A stretch of DNA of 35,123 nt from Treponema sp. (GCA_016293915.1 JAEDCY010000025.1:1-35123), one strand, 5' to 3'; counted from the first letter of the stretch, positions 8,064 to 16,787 are shown. The notes: generated by a model not told the origin, from the letters alone. Translations and numbers: made by a program.

Positions 8064-8759
8064 ATGAAACTGATTTCTATCGGTGACGGCAGGGGCAAAA
8101 ATGCGATGGTAGGGATTGCGCCTTTCTATCGAAAAATTGAAAAGGAAGAAACAAGTACAGCCATATCACATCGTATTGTAAAGACGACTCTTAAGACAAG
8201 TATTTCTGCTCTGGAAGAAAAATCTCAGCACGAGGTCGACCAACTTTTTGAAAATCTTATAAAGGGCGACCCGGAAATTGATTTGAAAGAGGAAGGCCGC
8301 TTTACCGGTAAACTGCACTACACCTGGACAAACGAAAAAAATGAACTTGTTTCAGATGTAAGATTTAAGGAAGAGATTTTTTATTCTGACGGAAATCTGA
8401 GGGAGCAGAGAGCCTTTAATACAAGTGAAGCAAATATCCAGAATGAGACTCTTCCAATCAGATGGACCGGAGTCACTATTCCTGTTTACGAAGCTATGAG
8501 ACGTTACATTTTTACTCATACTTATCAGCTCTTTCATACTAACGGACTTACCTATTCTTTTTTGTTTGAGCTCGCGAAGCAGTTACATGAGAAAAAAGAA
8601 ATGATGTTTATTGGCGGTGGAGCCGGAGGTTCAGATCCGATTGTACTGATGAAAGGCGGCAAAAAATACCGTGGATTTATGAGCGGCGAAATTGCATACG
8701 ATAACACATCTTACCAGCTTTTGATTCATCTTACAGATATTGACCTGGAGGATTATTAA
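8064..8759 (+). CDS. Unrecognised operon protein (231 aa), translationally coupled to the ligase
   Basis: No named family recognised. The C-terminal third has a glycine-rich segment FIGGGAGGSDPIVLMKGGKKYRG, followed by FMSGEIAYDNTSYQLLIHLTDIDLEDY, which looks beta-rich. The centre contains WTGVTIPVYEAMRRYIFTHTYQLFH. The N-terminus MKLISIGDGRGKNAMVGIAP is also glycine-containing. No membrane segment. A strong GGGGAGGA site precedes the ATG. Its stop TAA overlaps the ligase ATG by one base (TAATG), indicating translational coupling and probably a fixed ratio to the ligase. Confidence 0.75.
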   Translation: MKLISIGDGRGKNAMVGIAPFYRKIEKEETSTAISHRIVKTTLKTSISALEEKSQHEVDQLFENLIKGDPEIDLKEEGRFTGKLHYTWTNEKNELVSDVRFKEEIFYSDGNLREQRAFNTSEANIQNETLPIRWTGVTIPVYEAMRRYIFTHTYQLFHTNGLTYSFLFELAKQLHEKKEMMFIGGGAGGSDPIVLMKGGKKYRGFMSGEIAYDNTSYQLLIHLTDIDLEDY

Positions 8760-10180
8760 TGGATCTTTTACAAAGGGTAAAGGACACTCTTGCAGCTAAT
8801 GCCGAAAAGAACTTTCTCGAAAACAGCAGAAAGCTTTTTGATGAAACTGCAGTTGAATACAAACACAGACTCTCAGGGAAATTTGTTCTTACAGACCCGT
8901 CAAAAATCGCGGACATCGAAGGAAGCAATATCTGCATTACCCGCAAACTCGACGGCGAAATGCGCACAGTTTATTTTAACGGAAGCACTTCTGTAATGTT
9001 TACGACCGGAGGAAAAGAAGAAAAAGATTTTCCCTGTCTGAAAGTTTTTACGGAAAAGCTGAAGGCCGCAGGAATAAAATGCGCAGGTTTTGCCGCGGAG
9101 TTAAATTTCTTAAAAGCAGATAAAAGCCGCAGCCGGGTTTCTGACGTAATTCACGCAGTCGCAAACAAAGAGCTCCACGCCTCTCTTGCCCTCTCCCCTT
9201 TTGATATTCTTTTTATAGATGATTCAAAATGGCAGGCTGAGCATTATGAAAAGACTTATGAGAAGATGGTGGAGATTTTTGGAAAAGAGGGCCCTGTGCA
9301 GATGGAAAAGGGAACTTCTTCAAGTGACATTGCGAGGGTTTACAAAAAATGGGTCATCAAAGAAAAAGCCGAAGGTCTTGTTGTTCACACAGAACAGCCC
9401 GTCATCTGGAAAATCAAACCTCTTCATTCAATTGATGCCGCCGTAATCGGTTACACCTCTTATGAAAAGGGAGTCCGGGACCTGCTCTTTGCCGTAATGG
9501 AACCTTCGGGCATTTACAGGATTTTTGCAAGCGGAAGTAACGGGCTTTCAGACAAACAGAGAAAAATTCTGGAAGTAAATCTTTCGGCGCTCAAGGTTTC
9601 TTCAAATCTGATTTATACAGATTCTCAGGGTGTTGCTTTTCAAATGATAAAGCCGGAATTTGTCTTTGAAGTTACCGCCACAGATTTTGCAAATACAAAC
9701 TGTCTTAACGACTGTTTCAAAAATTATATCGTTGAATACTCAGAAGAAAAAGGCTGGAATCTTAAAGGCAAAGTTTCCGGTGTCGCAACCTACAATCTTT
9801 CAATTGTCCGTTTACGCGAAGACAAAAAATGCGTTGAACCGGACATATCACTTCATCAGCTGCAGGACTTGTGTCCCTTCCCGAATGCAGAAAAAAACTT
9901 GAAGCCTCAGGAACTTGCCGACAGCACAATTGTTGAACGCAAAGTTTTTTACAAACAAAGCGGCAGACGCAAATATGTAAAGAAATATGTCCTTTTGAAA
10001 ACGAACAAAGAAAAATCAGAACTCTACTCAAAGTATATTCTGCACTTTACAGACTACTCTTCGGCCCGAGAAGATAAAATGAAAATCTCTCTCTGGTGTT
10101 CAAGCGATATAACTGAACTTCAGGAAAAGATGGAAAAGATGATTTATAAATCAATTAAATCCGGCTGGGTCACGCAATAA
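8759..10180 (+). CDS. ATP-dependent DNA ligase-like nucleotidyltransferase with extra C-terminal domain
   Basis: Covalent nucleotidyltransferase of the ATP-dependent DNA ligase type (473 aa). Motif I is TRKLDGEMR with lysine K63 as adenylation site; motif III is AGFAAELNF (E114); motif IV is AEGLVVH (E205); motif V is IWKIKP (K218, K220). An OB-fold region follows, with a motif-VI-like IVRLREDKK (R351-K356). All catalytic landmarks therefore appear intact. Residues ~390-473 form an added domain (VERKVFYK..., YILHFTDYSSARED, then a helix ending YKSIKSGW) that I cannot name; its end resembles a divergent WGR-like pattern. There is no long N-terminal DNA-binding domain. Motif VI favours DNA over RNA ligase, but RNA remains possible. 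It lies in the MoxR/VWA operon, coupled to the preceding gene. Confidence 0.85.
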   Translation: MDLLQRVKDTLAANAEKNFLENSRKLFDETAVEYKHRLSGKFVLTDPSKIADIEGSNICITRKLDGEMRTVYFNGSTSVMFTTGGKEEKDFPCLKVFTEKLKAAGIKCAGFAAELNFLKADKSRSRVSDVIHAVANKELHASLALSPFDILFIDDSKWQAEHYEKTYEKMVEIFGKEGPVQMEKGTSSSDIARVYKKWVIKEKAEGLVVHTEQPVIWKIKPLHSIDAAVIGYTSYEKGVRDLLFAVMEPSGIYRIFASGSNGLSDKQRKILEVNLSALKVSSNLIYTDSQGVAFQMIKPEFVFEVTATDFANTNCLNDCFKNYIVEYSEEKGWNLKGKVSGVATYNLSIVRLREDKKCVEPDISLHQLQDLCPFPNAEKNLKPQELADSTIVERKVFYKQSGRRKYVKKYVLLKTNKEKSELYSKYILHFTDYSSAREDKMKISLWCSSDITELQEKMEKMIYKSIKSGWVTQ

Positions 10181-10198
10181 CTGAAAAAAAGGGGAATT

Positions 10199-11089
10199 AT
10201 GAGTAATACAATTATCTATGATTTTGTCTCTGAATTTTTTCCTCAGCATAAGCCCTTCTGGGAAAAGCTTAACGAAGAAGAGATGGCTTTTTTTAATGTA
10301 ATTCCATATAACGAAAATCAGCTCAAAAGAGTTTTGTTTAATCCGGAAGAAAATATTGAAGAAGTAGAAAAGTTCCGCAATAAAATCAAAGATCTGGAGA
10401 CCATTCTTTCTCACAGAGAATGCCTTTTTGATTATTATTTTTTTAATTATCTCTCGATTTCCAGATTCCCTTATTACGAAGCACGATTTGATTTTATTTT
10501 TGCAGAGCCAGTGAAATATCAAGCGCAGATAAAAGAAGCAAAAACAATCAAAAGTTATATGAATAAAATTTATGATTTTATTCCTGAGATTTACAGAATT
10601 CATGCAAAAGATAATCATTCAAGATTCGAGCCAGTGTTCGGCAAATTTTATGAACACATTGATTCTGTAACCTTTAAATCAAACTTTGAAATTGTTGAGT
10701 TTAAAAGAAGTCAACTAAACCTTATTCCATATTTTATTAAACACAGGAATTCAAATCTCATTTCCTGGTTTGTAGAACACTACTCCGAAGAAACAAAAAG
10801 AATCAGAGAATATAAAAAGCCTGTTTCAAGCTATTATGAATTTTATGGACTGAAGGCAAATGTCTGCCGGGTAGAAGACTGTTTAAAGCAGGAAGCAGAA
10901 AAAAGAATCAGAGAACTCCTCACTAAATATAAATATTTTGATACGGAAATAGAAAAGACAGATTCTCTTTTTACCGTCAGATATTCTGCGAAAAATTCTT
11001 TATTCGGTTCTCATTGTACCTTCAAAATAAAGCTCTGCAATCTTGATGAAGATTTACAGAAATTCGAACTTACCTTACAGGAGCCTTAG
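10199..11089 (+). CDS. Unrecognised operon protein (296 aa)
   Basis: No family recognised. The protein is rich in Phe, Tyr and Lys and appears mainly helical up to residue ~225, e.g. the KFRNKIKDLETILSHRECLFDYYFFNYLS region, with no signal peptide. The last ~65 residues, starting EAEKRIRELLTKYKYFDTEI and including DSLFTVRYSAKNS, form an alpha-then-beta module that resembles the end of the next protein. GGGGAATT precedes the start, 18 bp after the ligase gene. It ends 2 bp before the next ATG, so translation of the two is probably coupled. Confidence 0.75.
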   Translation: MSNTIIYDFVSEFFPQHKPFWEKLNEEEMAFFNVIPYNENQLKRVLFNPEENIEEVEKFRNKIKDLETILSHRECLFDYYFFNYLSISRFPYYEARFDFIFAEPVKYQAQIKEAKTIKSYMNKIYDFIPEIYRIHAKDNHSRFEPVFGKFYEHIDSVTFKSNFEIVEFKRSQLNLIPYFIKHRNSNLISWFVEHYSEETKRIREYKKPVSSYYEFYGLKANVCRVEDCLKQEAEKRIRELLTKYKYFDTEIEKTDSLFTVRYSAKNSLFGSHCTFKIKLCNLDEDLQKFELTLQEP

Positions 11090-11091
11090 GA

Positions 11092-12282
11092 ATGACTAAC
11101 ATCGTAATTCCTTCAGAAGAACTTTTACGCTTTGGCGGAATAGAATATTGTATGTCACAAAAAAAATGTCTCTCATTGCAGGATTGCCAGGTTACACTTT
11201 CGGGAAAACCAGGTCCTCTGGAATTAATGATTTTTGAAAAGTATCTCAGTAAAAATAAAATCACCTTAAAAAGTCTGAAGATTGCAGATGGCAGAGAACT
11301 TTATAAAATCAATGGATATAAAGTGCTGACAGAATCAGGCTCTATAAATCCTCATTTTGAAGATAATCATAAAATTCTGAATCGAATAAATTCTGAGGAA
11401 AATCAGGAGTTATGGGCTTCTATGGTAAATACCTTTTCTTTATTCTCGATAAAGGGCCCTGTCTTCTGGAAAATAAATTACGAAAAAAACAAAGAGCAAT
11501 TATTAAAGGCAGCCTCTTCGTCTGAAGATATTTCTCTAACGCAGCTTAAATTACTGTTTGAAAAAAACTGCGACTCAGGCGAAAATCTTGGCAGCAATCT
11601 TATTCTTGCTTCCGAAAAAGATCTTCCATCTGACTTCATAGACAACTCTCAAAAGCTGATTTCATCATTAAAAGAAATCACAAAAGATAAAAGAGCTCTT
11701 TATTCTGCGGCAGGTGATTTTTCTGTGCTGCTTTACTCAACAAAACTTTTTCATCCGGGGCAGGAAAAACTTTTCTTTATTCAGGTAAAAAATGGAATTG
11801 AATTTCTGGCGCCTGATCTCAACCTCTATCTCTTTTTTCCGGATTCTGAAACTCCTTTGATAGAAGCATATTTTGAATATCTGAAAAATAATTTCATAAA
11901 TCTTACAAAAGAATACGCAGCCTTTATAAAAGGAAAAACTCTTAAAGACAGACTTAAAGAAAAGGAAAAAGAAAATCTTAATAACATTACTTACAACGCA
12001 AGAAACAGAATGCTGCAAAAAATCAAAAATACAAATTCTCATGAACAGTTGATTGAAAAAGCAGCAAAGAAAATAAAAGAACTTGCCGCTTACTATAATT
12101 TGAATTTGAATATTTCAAAGCACGAAGAATCATTCAAATTATTTATCACAAGCAACGACAATAATTTGAACAACAGAAGTTTTGATCTTACAGTTCAAAA
12201 ACGCATTCTTATAGAAAACTACGATAACACAATGCAGATGCTGGAGAAGGAGTTTAAGAGAATGGCTTACATCATTAAATAA
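11092..12282 (+). CDS. Unrecognised operon protein (396 aa), last gene of the MoxR/VWA/ligase operon
   Basis: No family recognised. The N-terminal ~70 residues look like a compact alpha/beta module (IVIPSEELLRFGGIEYCM, VTLSGKPGPLELMIFEKYL). The central region has beta strands (LYSAAGDFSVLLYSTK, KLFFIQVKNGIEFLAPDL) suggesting an enzyme-like or binding fold. A basic coiled helix lies at ~275-305 (GKTLKDRLKEKEKENL). The last ~75 residues (AAKKIKELAAYYNLNLNI, SFKLFITSNDN) look related to the end of the preceding protein. No membrane segment. The gene is AT-rich and is followed by an apparently separate promoter for the next gene, so the operon probably ends here. Confidence 0.75.
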   Translation: MTNIVIPSEELLRFGGIEYCMSQKKCLSLQDCQVTLSGKPGPLELMIFEKYLSKNKITLKSLKIADGRELYKINGYKVLTESGSINPHFEDNHKILNRINSEENQELWASMVNTFSLFSIKGPVFWKINYEKNKEQLLKAASSSEDISLTQLKLLFEKNCDSGENLGSNLILASEKDLPSDFIDNSQKLISSLKEITKDKRALYSAAGDFSVLLYSTKLFHPGQEKLFFIQVKNGIEFLAPDLNLYLFFPDSETPLIEAYFEYLKNNFINLTKEYAAFIKGKTLKDRLKEKEKENLNNITYNARNRMLQKIKNTNSHEQLIEKAAKKIKELAAYYNLNLNISKHEESFKLFITSNDNNLNNRSFDLTVQKRILIENYDNTMQMLEKEFKRMAYIIK

Positions 12283-12311
12283 ATTCAAAAGATGTGATAC
12301 AATTAATTATT

Positions 12312-13127
12312 ATGAGCAGAAAGGAAAAGATACGATCAGAAGCCTTAGAATTTAATATCAAAAAATTCCTCGAATGTACAAAAGAAATTAAAAATTTTAA
12401 TGAACTAAATCGTGCATGGGCATGGTATGATTGCCAGAATGCATTTAATAATAATCATAAACTAACTCCTGCAGAAATTGATTACAGAGCAAAAGAACTT
12501 TTTATATATCTTGCAAATTGGGGAATGGTTGCAAGAGGATCTTTCATTATGAAGCATACATGGCGTATTCTAAAAGAGGTTGTTACAGAAATTTCCAGGA
12601 AAGAATACTATGACTTACGGAAAATAACAATAAGTGAAACTGAAAAAGATTCTCACATAAATACTATTAATTCTTTATATGAAGAAATTGCACAAATTCT
12701 TTATAAATATCATGAAGATTATAAACCAGATGATAGTGTTCAAGAAAAGAAAGACAAATCAGTTCTAAAAGTTTCAAGTGCTCTTATTACAAAGATTCTT
12801 TTAGGAACAACAGGATGTATAGTTGCTTACGATTCAAATGTTCGTAATGCTTTATCAATGTTTTCAAATCTTGATAATAATCCAGAAATTCGTGGAGCAG
12901 GAGGCTTACGCGGAAAAAGTGATTATAGAAAAGATCGTTTTACTGACATATATGATTTCTATTTCTCTTATAAAGACTCTTTTAATAAAAAAATAGAAAA
13001 AATAAACCAAGATTCCACTCATCCAAAATGGACAGTTATGAAACTTATTGATTACTGTCTATGGAATTACTGGGATACATATGGCGCAAAATATGAAGAA
13101 ATAAAAAAACGGATCAGTCTTTCATAA
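12312..13127 (+). CDS. Hypothetical accessory protein (271 aa)
   Basis: No named family, though it resembles a set of conserved hypotheticals with the pattern YLANWGMVARGS ... SALITKILLGTTGCIVAYDSNVRNAL. The protein is helical, basic and very AT-rich compared with the ligase gene. The K-x-L-x-G-T-x-G-C-x-x-x-Y-D core could be a helical nucleic-acid-binding fold, but this is only an impression. The ATG at 12312 is preferred; a GTG at 12294 is in frame. No ribosome site is visible before 12312, while an extended -10 (TGA-TACAAT, 12298-12303) ends 8 nt before it, suggesting a leaderless mRNA and its own promoter. The 3' end overlaps the convergent helicase gene by 14 bp. Confidence 0.65.
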   Translation: MSRKEKIRSEALEFNIKKFLECTKEIKNFNELNRAWAWYDCQNAFNNNHKLTPAEIDYRAKELFIYLANWGMVARGSFIMKHTWRILKEVVTEISRKEYYDLRKITISETEKDSHINTINSLYEEIAQILYKYHEDYKPDDSVQEKKDKSVLKVSSALITKILLGTTGCIVAYDSNVRNALSMFSNLDNNPEIRGAGGLRGKSDYRKDRFTDIYDFYFSYKDSFNKKIEKINQDSTHPKWTVMKLIDYCLWNYWDTYGAKYEEIKKRISLS

Positions 13128-15282
13128 TCCTCTTCAAATCTCCAACCGGGCCTTCGGAAACTTTTTCCGGCATGAATACATGCAGCAATTCTATACTACG
13201 GGTAAGGGCTGTGTAAATCATGTTGCGGTTGATTTTGTCAGAAACCTCTTCGTCAAAAACATCAAGATAATGAGCGCGGTGGTCAATGTAAAATAGCACA
13301 ACCGGAAAGTCCAGCCCCTTGCAGCTCTGAGTTGTCGCAAGACGAATAATTCCCTGCTGAGCAAAATCAAATGTACCTTCGCTTACAAGACTGCTTTCCA
13401 GATCAAGTTCTTCCTTTAGCATTACTTTAAGTTTATCCAGCTGCTTTCTTTGAGGGGCTATAAGGCAGATATTTTCACTTTCGTAGCTCAGCGTTTCAAT
13501 ACAAAGCTTTACAGTTTCAATCATCTGCATAAAGCCTTCGTCCTCATTTTTGCTTTCATGCAGTTCAACAGGTGGACCAAGTCTGAAGGTTTCCGGACGG
13601 TTTTCTGTATCACAAGCTTTTATGAGAGTGCGGTATTTTTCAGCAAGCTGATTAATCTGATTTGTGCTTCGGAAGTTTATATTCAAAATTCTTGTTGCAC
13701 CCGAAACATCAAGGCCTGCCCTGCTCCAGGTAAAGCCCGGCTGGAAAATTGACTGGTCGTTATCGCCGGCAAGAATCACAGCCTCGCGAACAGAGCTCTT
13801 CAAAATCCGCAAAGTTGCCGCAGTTAAATCCTGAGCTTCATCAACAAAAAGATAATCTACACAAAGCTCATCCGGCACCTTAAAGTCCATAGTGGCAAGT
13901 TTATAAGCTGCAAAGGCAGAATACCATTCATCTGACTTTTCCCAGGCCTCAAAAATCTTTTCAACATAATCCCAGATTTTCTTGCGGCTTGCTTCAGTCT
14001 GTGCCTTTCTCATTCCCGTACGGGCAATCATTTCTTCACAGTATTCTTTTTTTGTAATGCATTTTGGAAGAATAAATTTATCCAGCTCAGTCCAGATATC
14101 TTTTCCAAGAGGATTCAGGCTTACATCTTCAAGCCCTTCAATTTCAACTTTTTCCAGAAGGTAAGTTAGATTTTTTTCCGGGAAGGCAGCCTTTATAATT
14201 TTTGAAATATAGGCTTCTGAAGTGGTAATGAGATTTCCTTTTTCGGCAAGCTGGATTTCTCCAATCTTCATAAGGGAAGCAATATAGCGGTTATACTTTT
14301 CCAGACTGTGAGTAAAGGTTATAAGTTTTATAGATTTATTTCTGTCGTCATCAAAAAGGGAAGCAGACTGTTCTGCCAGAAGTTTTTCCAGAGTCTTTAA
14401 AAGAACAAGAGATTTTCCGGTTCCGGCACTTCCCTTAATCAAAAAGTCACGATTGAACTTTACCTGATTTACAATCGACTCCTGCTCTTTTGTAAGATGA
14501 ACCAGTGACTGCTCAAAATCATAACGGGTTCTTGTGTAAGAGGTCATGCGGTTAAGATTCTGAATATACTCTTCGGCATCAGAAAGTTTTTCCAACTGAG
14601 CCTGCAGTTCTTTCTGTACTTTAAGATTTTTCTGCTCTTCTTCATTCTTAGCCTTGCGAAGCTGATCAATTCTTTCCTTATCCTTTTTACTGGAAGTAAT
14701 CTGCTGGTCATAATCAAACTGAAGCGCCTTTAGTTTTGAAGACATAGCTTCCAGCTGAGTTTGAAGCTGTCCAAGCTTAGTTACTTTTTCGAGCATATCA
14801 TTATTCTGCTCTGAAAGACTTTTTATCTGCTTAATTGCCTTTTCAAGTTCGGCGGCAGTTTCGGCAGGTGATTTGCGTGAAAGCCAGATATCAAGAGCCT
14901 TTGCCATCTTTTCGATTTCGGCCTGATTAGGCAGCTTATAGTTTTTTGCAAATTCATTAAAAAGATAAATTGCTCCGATTGCCTCTTCTTCAGAACAGTC
15001 CATAAAACGGTGGCGCACAGGATTTGTTCCCTGATGATTTTTAACAAGGTCTTTAATCAGCATGTATTCACGCGGACTATTTGTTGCATATCGTGCTTTA
15101 AACATATCCAGAAGCTTTGGAAATGAAATTGAAAAATCATTCTGCTTTCCAAGCTTTTCGCGCATATAGCCTTCTATTACAGAAAAGCAGGCTAATTTAA
15201 AAAGACCTTTATCGGTTCCCTGTAATGACTTTAATCTTTGAAGTTGTTCCTTAGACGGAAGTTCCGTATTTTCTGCTACCAT
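13114..15282 (-). CDS. Superfamily 1 (UvrD/Rep-like) DNA/RNA helicase with N-terminal helical and coiled-coil region
   Basis: A 722-residue SF1 helicase. Residues ~1-130 form a helical domain of the kind found before some SF1 helicases, and ~140-245 are a long Glu/Lys/Gln-rich coiled coil. Motif I is KGSAGTGKS (~282-290), motif II VDEAQDL (~478-484), motif III region GDNDQSIFQPG, motif IV-like INFRSTNQI, motif V TTQSCKGLDFPVV and motif VI YTALTRS. The order and identity fit UvrD-like 3'-5' helicases, but the protein lacks the large 1B/2B domains of housekeeping UvrD, so it is probably an accessory or defence/repair-type helicase. The promoter appears to be an extended -10 (TGT-TATAAT) 7 nt upstream of the ATG with no Shine-Dalgarno. 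Confidence 0.87.
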   Translation of the reverse strand: MVAENTELPSKEQLQRLKSLQGTDKGLFKLACFSVIEGYMREKLGKQNDFSISFPKLLDMFKARYATNSPREYMLIKDLVKNHQGTNPVRHRFMDCSEEEAIGAIYLFNEFAKNYKLPNQAEIEKMAKALDIWLSRKSPAETAAELEKAIKQIKSLSEQNNDMLEKVTKLGQLQTQLEAMSSKLKALQFDYDQQITSSKKDKERIDQLRKAKNEEEQKNLKVQKELQAQLEKLSDAEEYIQNLNRMTSYTRTRYDFEQSLVHLTKEQESIVNQVKFNRDFLIKGSAGTGKSLVLLKTLEKLLAEQSASLFDDDRNKSIKLITFTHSLEKYNRYIASLMKIGEIQLAEKGNLITTSEAYISKIIKAAFPEKNLTYLLEKVEIEGLEDVSLNPLGKDIWTELDKFILPKCITKKEYCEEMIARTGMRKAQTEASRKKIWDYVEKIFEAWEKSDEWYSAFAAYKLATMDFKVPDELCVDYLFVDEAQDLTAATLRILKSSVREAVILAGDNDQSIFQPGFTWSRAGLDVSGATRILNINFRSTNQINQLAEKYRTLIKACDTENRPETFRLGPPVELHESKNEDEGFMQMIETVKLCIETLSYESENICLIAPQRKQLDKLKVMLKEELDLESSLVSEGTFDFAQQGIIRLATTQSCKGLDFPVVLFYIDHRAHYLDVFDEEVSDKINRNMIYTALTRSIELLHVFMPEKVSEGPVGDLKRIMKD

Positions 15283-15289
15283 AGTTTTT

Positions 15290-15298
15290 ATTATAACA
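15290..15298 (-). promoter_or_regulatory. Extended -10 promoter of the helicase gene
   Basis: On the minus strand TGTTATAAT has a perfect -10 (15295 to 15290) and TG one base upstream. Only 7 nt (AAAAACT) separate it from the ATG at 15282, so transcription should begin at or next to the start codon. No clear -35. Confidence 0.5.
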
Positions 15299-15338
15299 CA
15301 TTATTAAATTTTCATACCACATTTAAACCTATTTATGA

Positions 15339-15367
15339 ATGACAGAAGTATAAAAATGCGATAAACT
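15339..15367 (+). promoter_or_regulatory. Sigma70-type promoter of the transporter gene
   Basis: ATGACA (15339-15344), a 17-nt spacer and TAAACT (15362-15367) precede the ATG at 15374 by 6 nt. There is no Shine-Dalgarno sequence, so a leaderless transcript is likely. Confidence 0.45.
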
Positions 15368-15373
15368 GATTTT

Positions 15374-16714
15374 ATGAATTTTGATATCAAATGGATTATT
15401 TTGGGCATTGCTATTGTGATGTACCTTCTGGTAATTATTTTTCAGGAAAAGAAAGTGTGGATGACTTCGGTTGCCGCCCTTGCAGTAATTGTGCTGGGCT
15501 TTTTAGCTCAAGGGGGAGCGCTCGCGGGAAATGTTTTTGAACCTCTCAGTGGCCTAGCAGCACTCGCCCACCACATCTTCCTCGAGCTCATCAACTGGAA
15601 TATTCTTATGATTTACGTGGGCTCTATGATTATTGCAGCCCTCTTTATTTATTCCAGAGTTCCGGCCCGAATCGCCGACGCACTTGTTACAGTTTCACCA
15701 AGCACAGGAATTGCCGTTATTCTGATTCTTGCGATGACCGGCATTATTTCTATTTTCGTAGAAAATGTAGCAACTGTTCTTGTTATGGCTCCGATTGCCC
15801 TTGCTCTTTCTAAAAAGCTCAAGCTTAATCCGGTTCCATTTATGATTGGTCTTGCCCTTATGTCAAACCTTGAAGGAACTGCAACCCTCGTTGGCGACCC
15901 TCCAAGCATGATTTTTGCAAGCTATGCTCACTACAGCTTTAATGACTTTTTTGTACACCAGGGAAAGATTTCTATTTTCTTCTTTATTCAGGCAGGAATG
16001 CTTGTAGGCTGCATCTTCTTTTACTGCTTCTTCCGCAAGGCAAAGGAAAAGGCCAGCGTAGACAAAGAACCTGTAATTTCTTATCTGCCGCTCTGGCTTC
16101 TTTTAATTATGATTGCAGGGCTTGCTGTGATTTCTTTCCTTACACCGGAGCTTGGATATAGTTCTGGATGTTTTGTTCTTGGTCTGGGGCTGCTTGGTCT
16201 TCTCTGGTACCGTCTTTCACAGAAAAAGAGCCCGGCAGAAGTCTGGCAACTTGTGAAGGAGCTGGACTGGGAAACAATCGCATTTTTGATTGGTATTTTC
16301 GTGGTTGTTGGCGCCATCAGTGAAACTGGTCTTCTTGATGATTTTGCCGGATGGCTTGCTCACGTAACAGGCGGCAGCAAGTTCGCAGGCTTTATTTTGA
16401 TTCTTGCCTTCTCTATCTTGATTTCGGGTTTTGTTGATAATGTTCCTTACATCATTGTAATGCTTCCTGTTGCGGGTTCTCTTGCTACAGGTCTTGGAAT
16501 CCAGAAAGAACTTTTGATGTTCGCACTTTTGATTGGTTCCTGCCTTGGCGGAAACCTCACTCCATTCGGAGCATCTGCAAATGTTGTTGCAATGGGAATC
16601 CTCAAAAAGGAAGGTCATCCTATCACCTTCCCCGGCTTCTTAAAAATCAGCGCACCGTTTACAATTTTGACAACTGCCGCAGCAGCCGCTTTGCTATGGG
16701 CTATCTGGGCATAA
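15374..16714 (+). CDS. Ion-transporter superfamily permease (ArsB/NhaD/CitM-like)
   Basis: A 446-residue integral membrane protein with roughly 10-12 hydrophobic segments. It has two similar halves: MSNLEGTATLVGDPPSMIFAS in the first and IGSCLGGNLTPFGASANVVAMG in the second. These match the paired re-entrant motifs (N-x-G-x-x-T-x-x-G-x-P) of the IT superfamily that includes ArsB arsenite pumps, NhaD Na+/H+ antiporters and citrate or dicarboxylate carriers. The FVENVATVLVMAPIALAL segment is also typical. The substrate cannot be assigned: no ars genes or other metal-resistance genes are adjacent, so arsenite is not favoured by context. It is a monocistronic unit divergent from the helicase. Confidence 0.85.
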   Translation: MNFDIKWIILGIAIVMYLLVIIFQEKKVWMTSVAALAVIVLGFLAQGGALAGNVFEPLSGLAALAHHIFLELINWNILMIYVGSMIIAALFIYSRVPARIADALVTVSPSTGIAVILILAMTGIISIFVENVATVLVMAPIALALSKKLKLNPVPFMIGLALMSNLEGTATLVGDPPSMIFASYAHYSFNDFFVHQGKISIFFFIQAGMLVGCIFFYCFFRKAKEKASVDKEPVISYLPLWLLLIMIAGLAVISFLTPELGYSSGCFVLGLGLLGLLWYRLSQKKSPAEVWQLVKELDWETIAFLIGIFVVVGAISETGLLDDFAGWLAHVTGGSKFAGFILILAFSILISGFVDNVPYIIVMLPVAGSLATGLGIQKELLMFALLIGSCLGGNLTPFGASANVVAMGILKKEGHPITFPGFLKISAPFTILTTAAAAALLWAIWA

Positions 16715-16726
16715 AAAAACAGAACT

Positions 16727-16786
16727 GTCGGGGGGGTGACCAATAAGTTTGCCTCCTAGTGTCATTCCAAACTTGTTTCAGTGGTT
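16727..16786. repeat. Palindromic intergenic repeat, family B (copy 1, half element)
   Basis: A block from GTCGGGGGGG through TGACCAATAAGTTT and TCCTAGTGTCATTCC to AACTTGTTTC closely matches 33166-33222. Here only the left part of the element remains and the sequence then runs into a coding-like fragment. It also contains a run of seven G. Confidence 0.7.
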
Positions 16787-16787
16787 T

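Noticed and set aside
10151..10618. Minus-strand open frame of 155 codons
   Set aside because: Phe/Ile/Lys-rich antisense of the 296-aa operon gene, without a start signal.
15374..16714. Arsenite efflux pump ArsB
   Set aside because: The fold family fits, but no ars genes lie nearby and the substrate cannot be read from the motifs.
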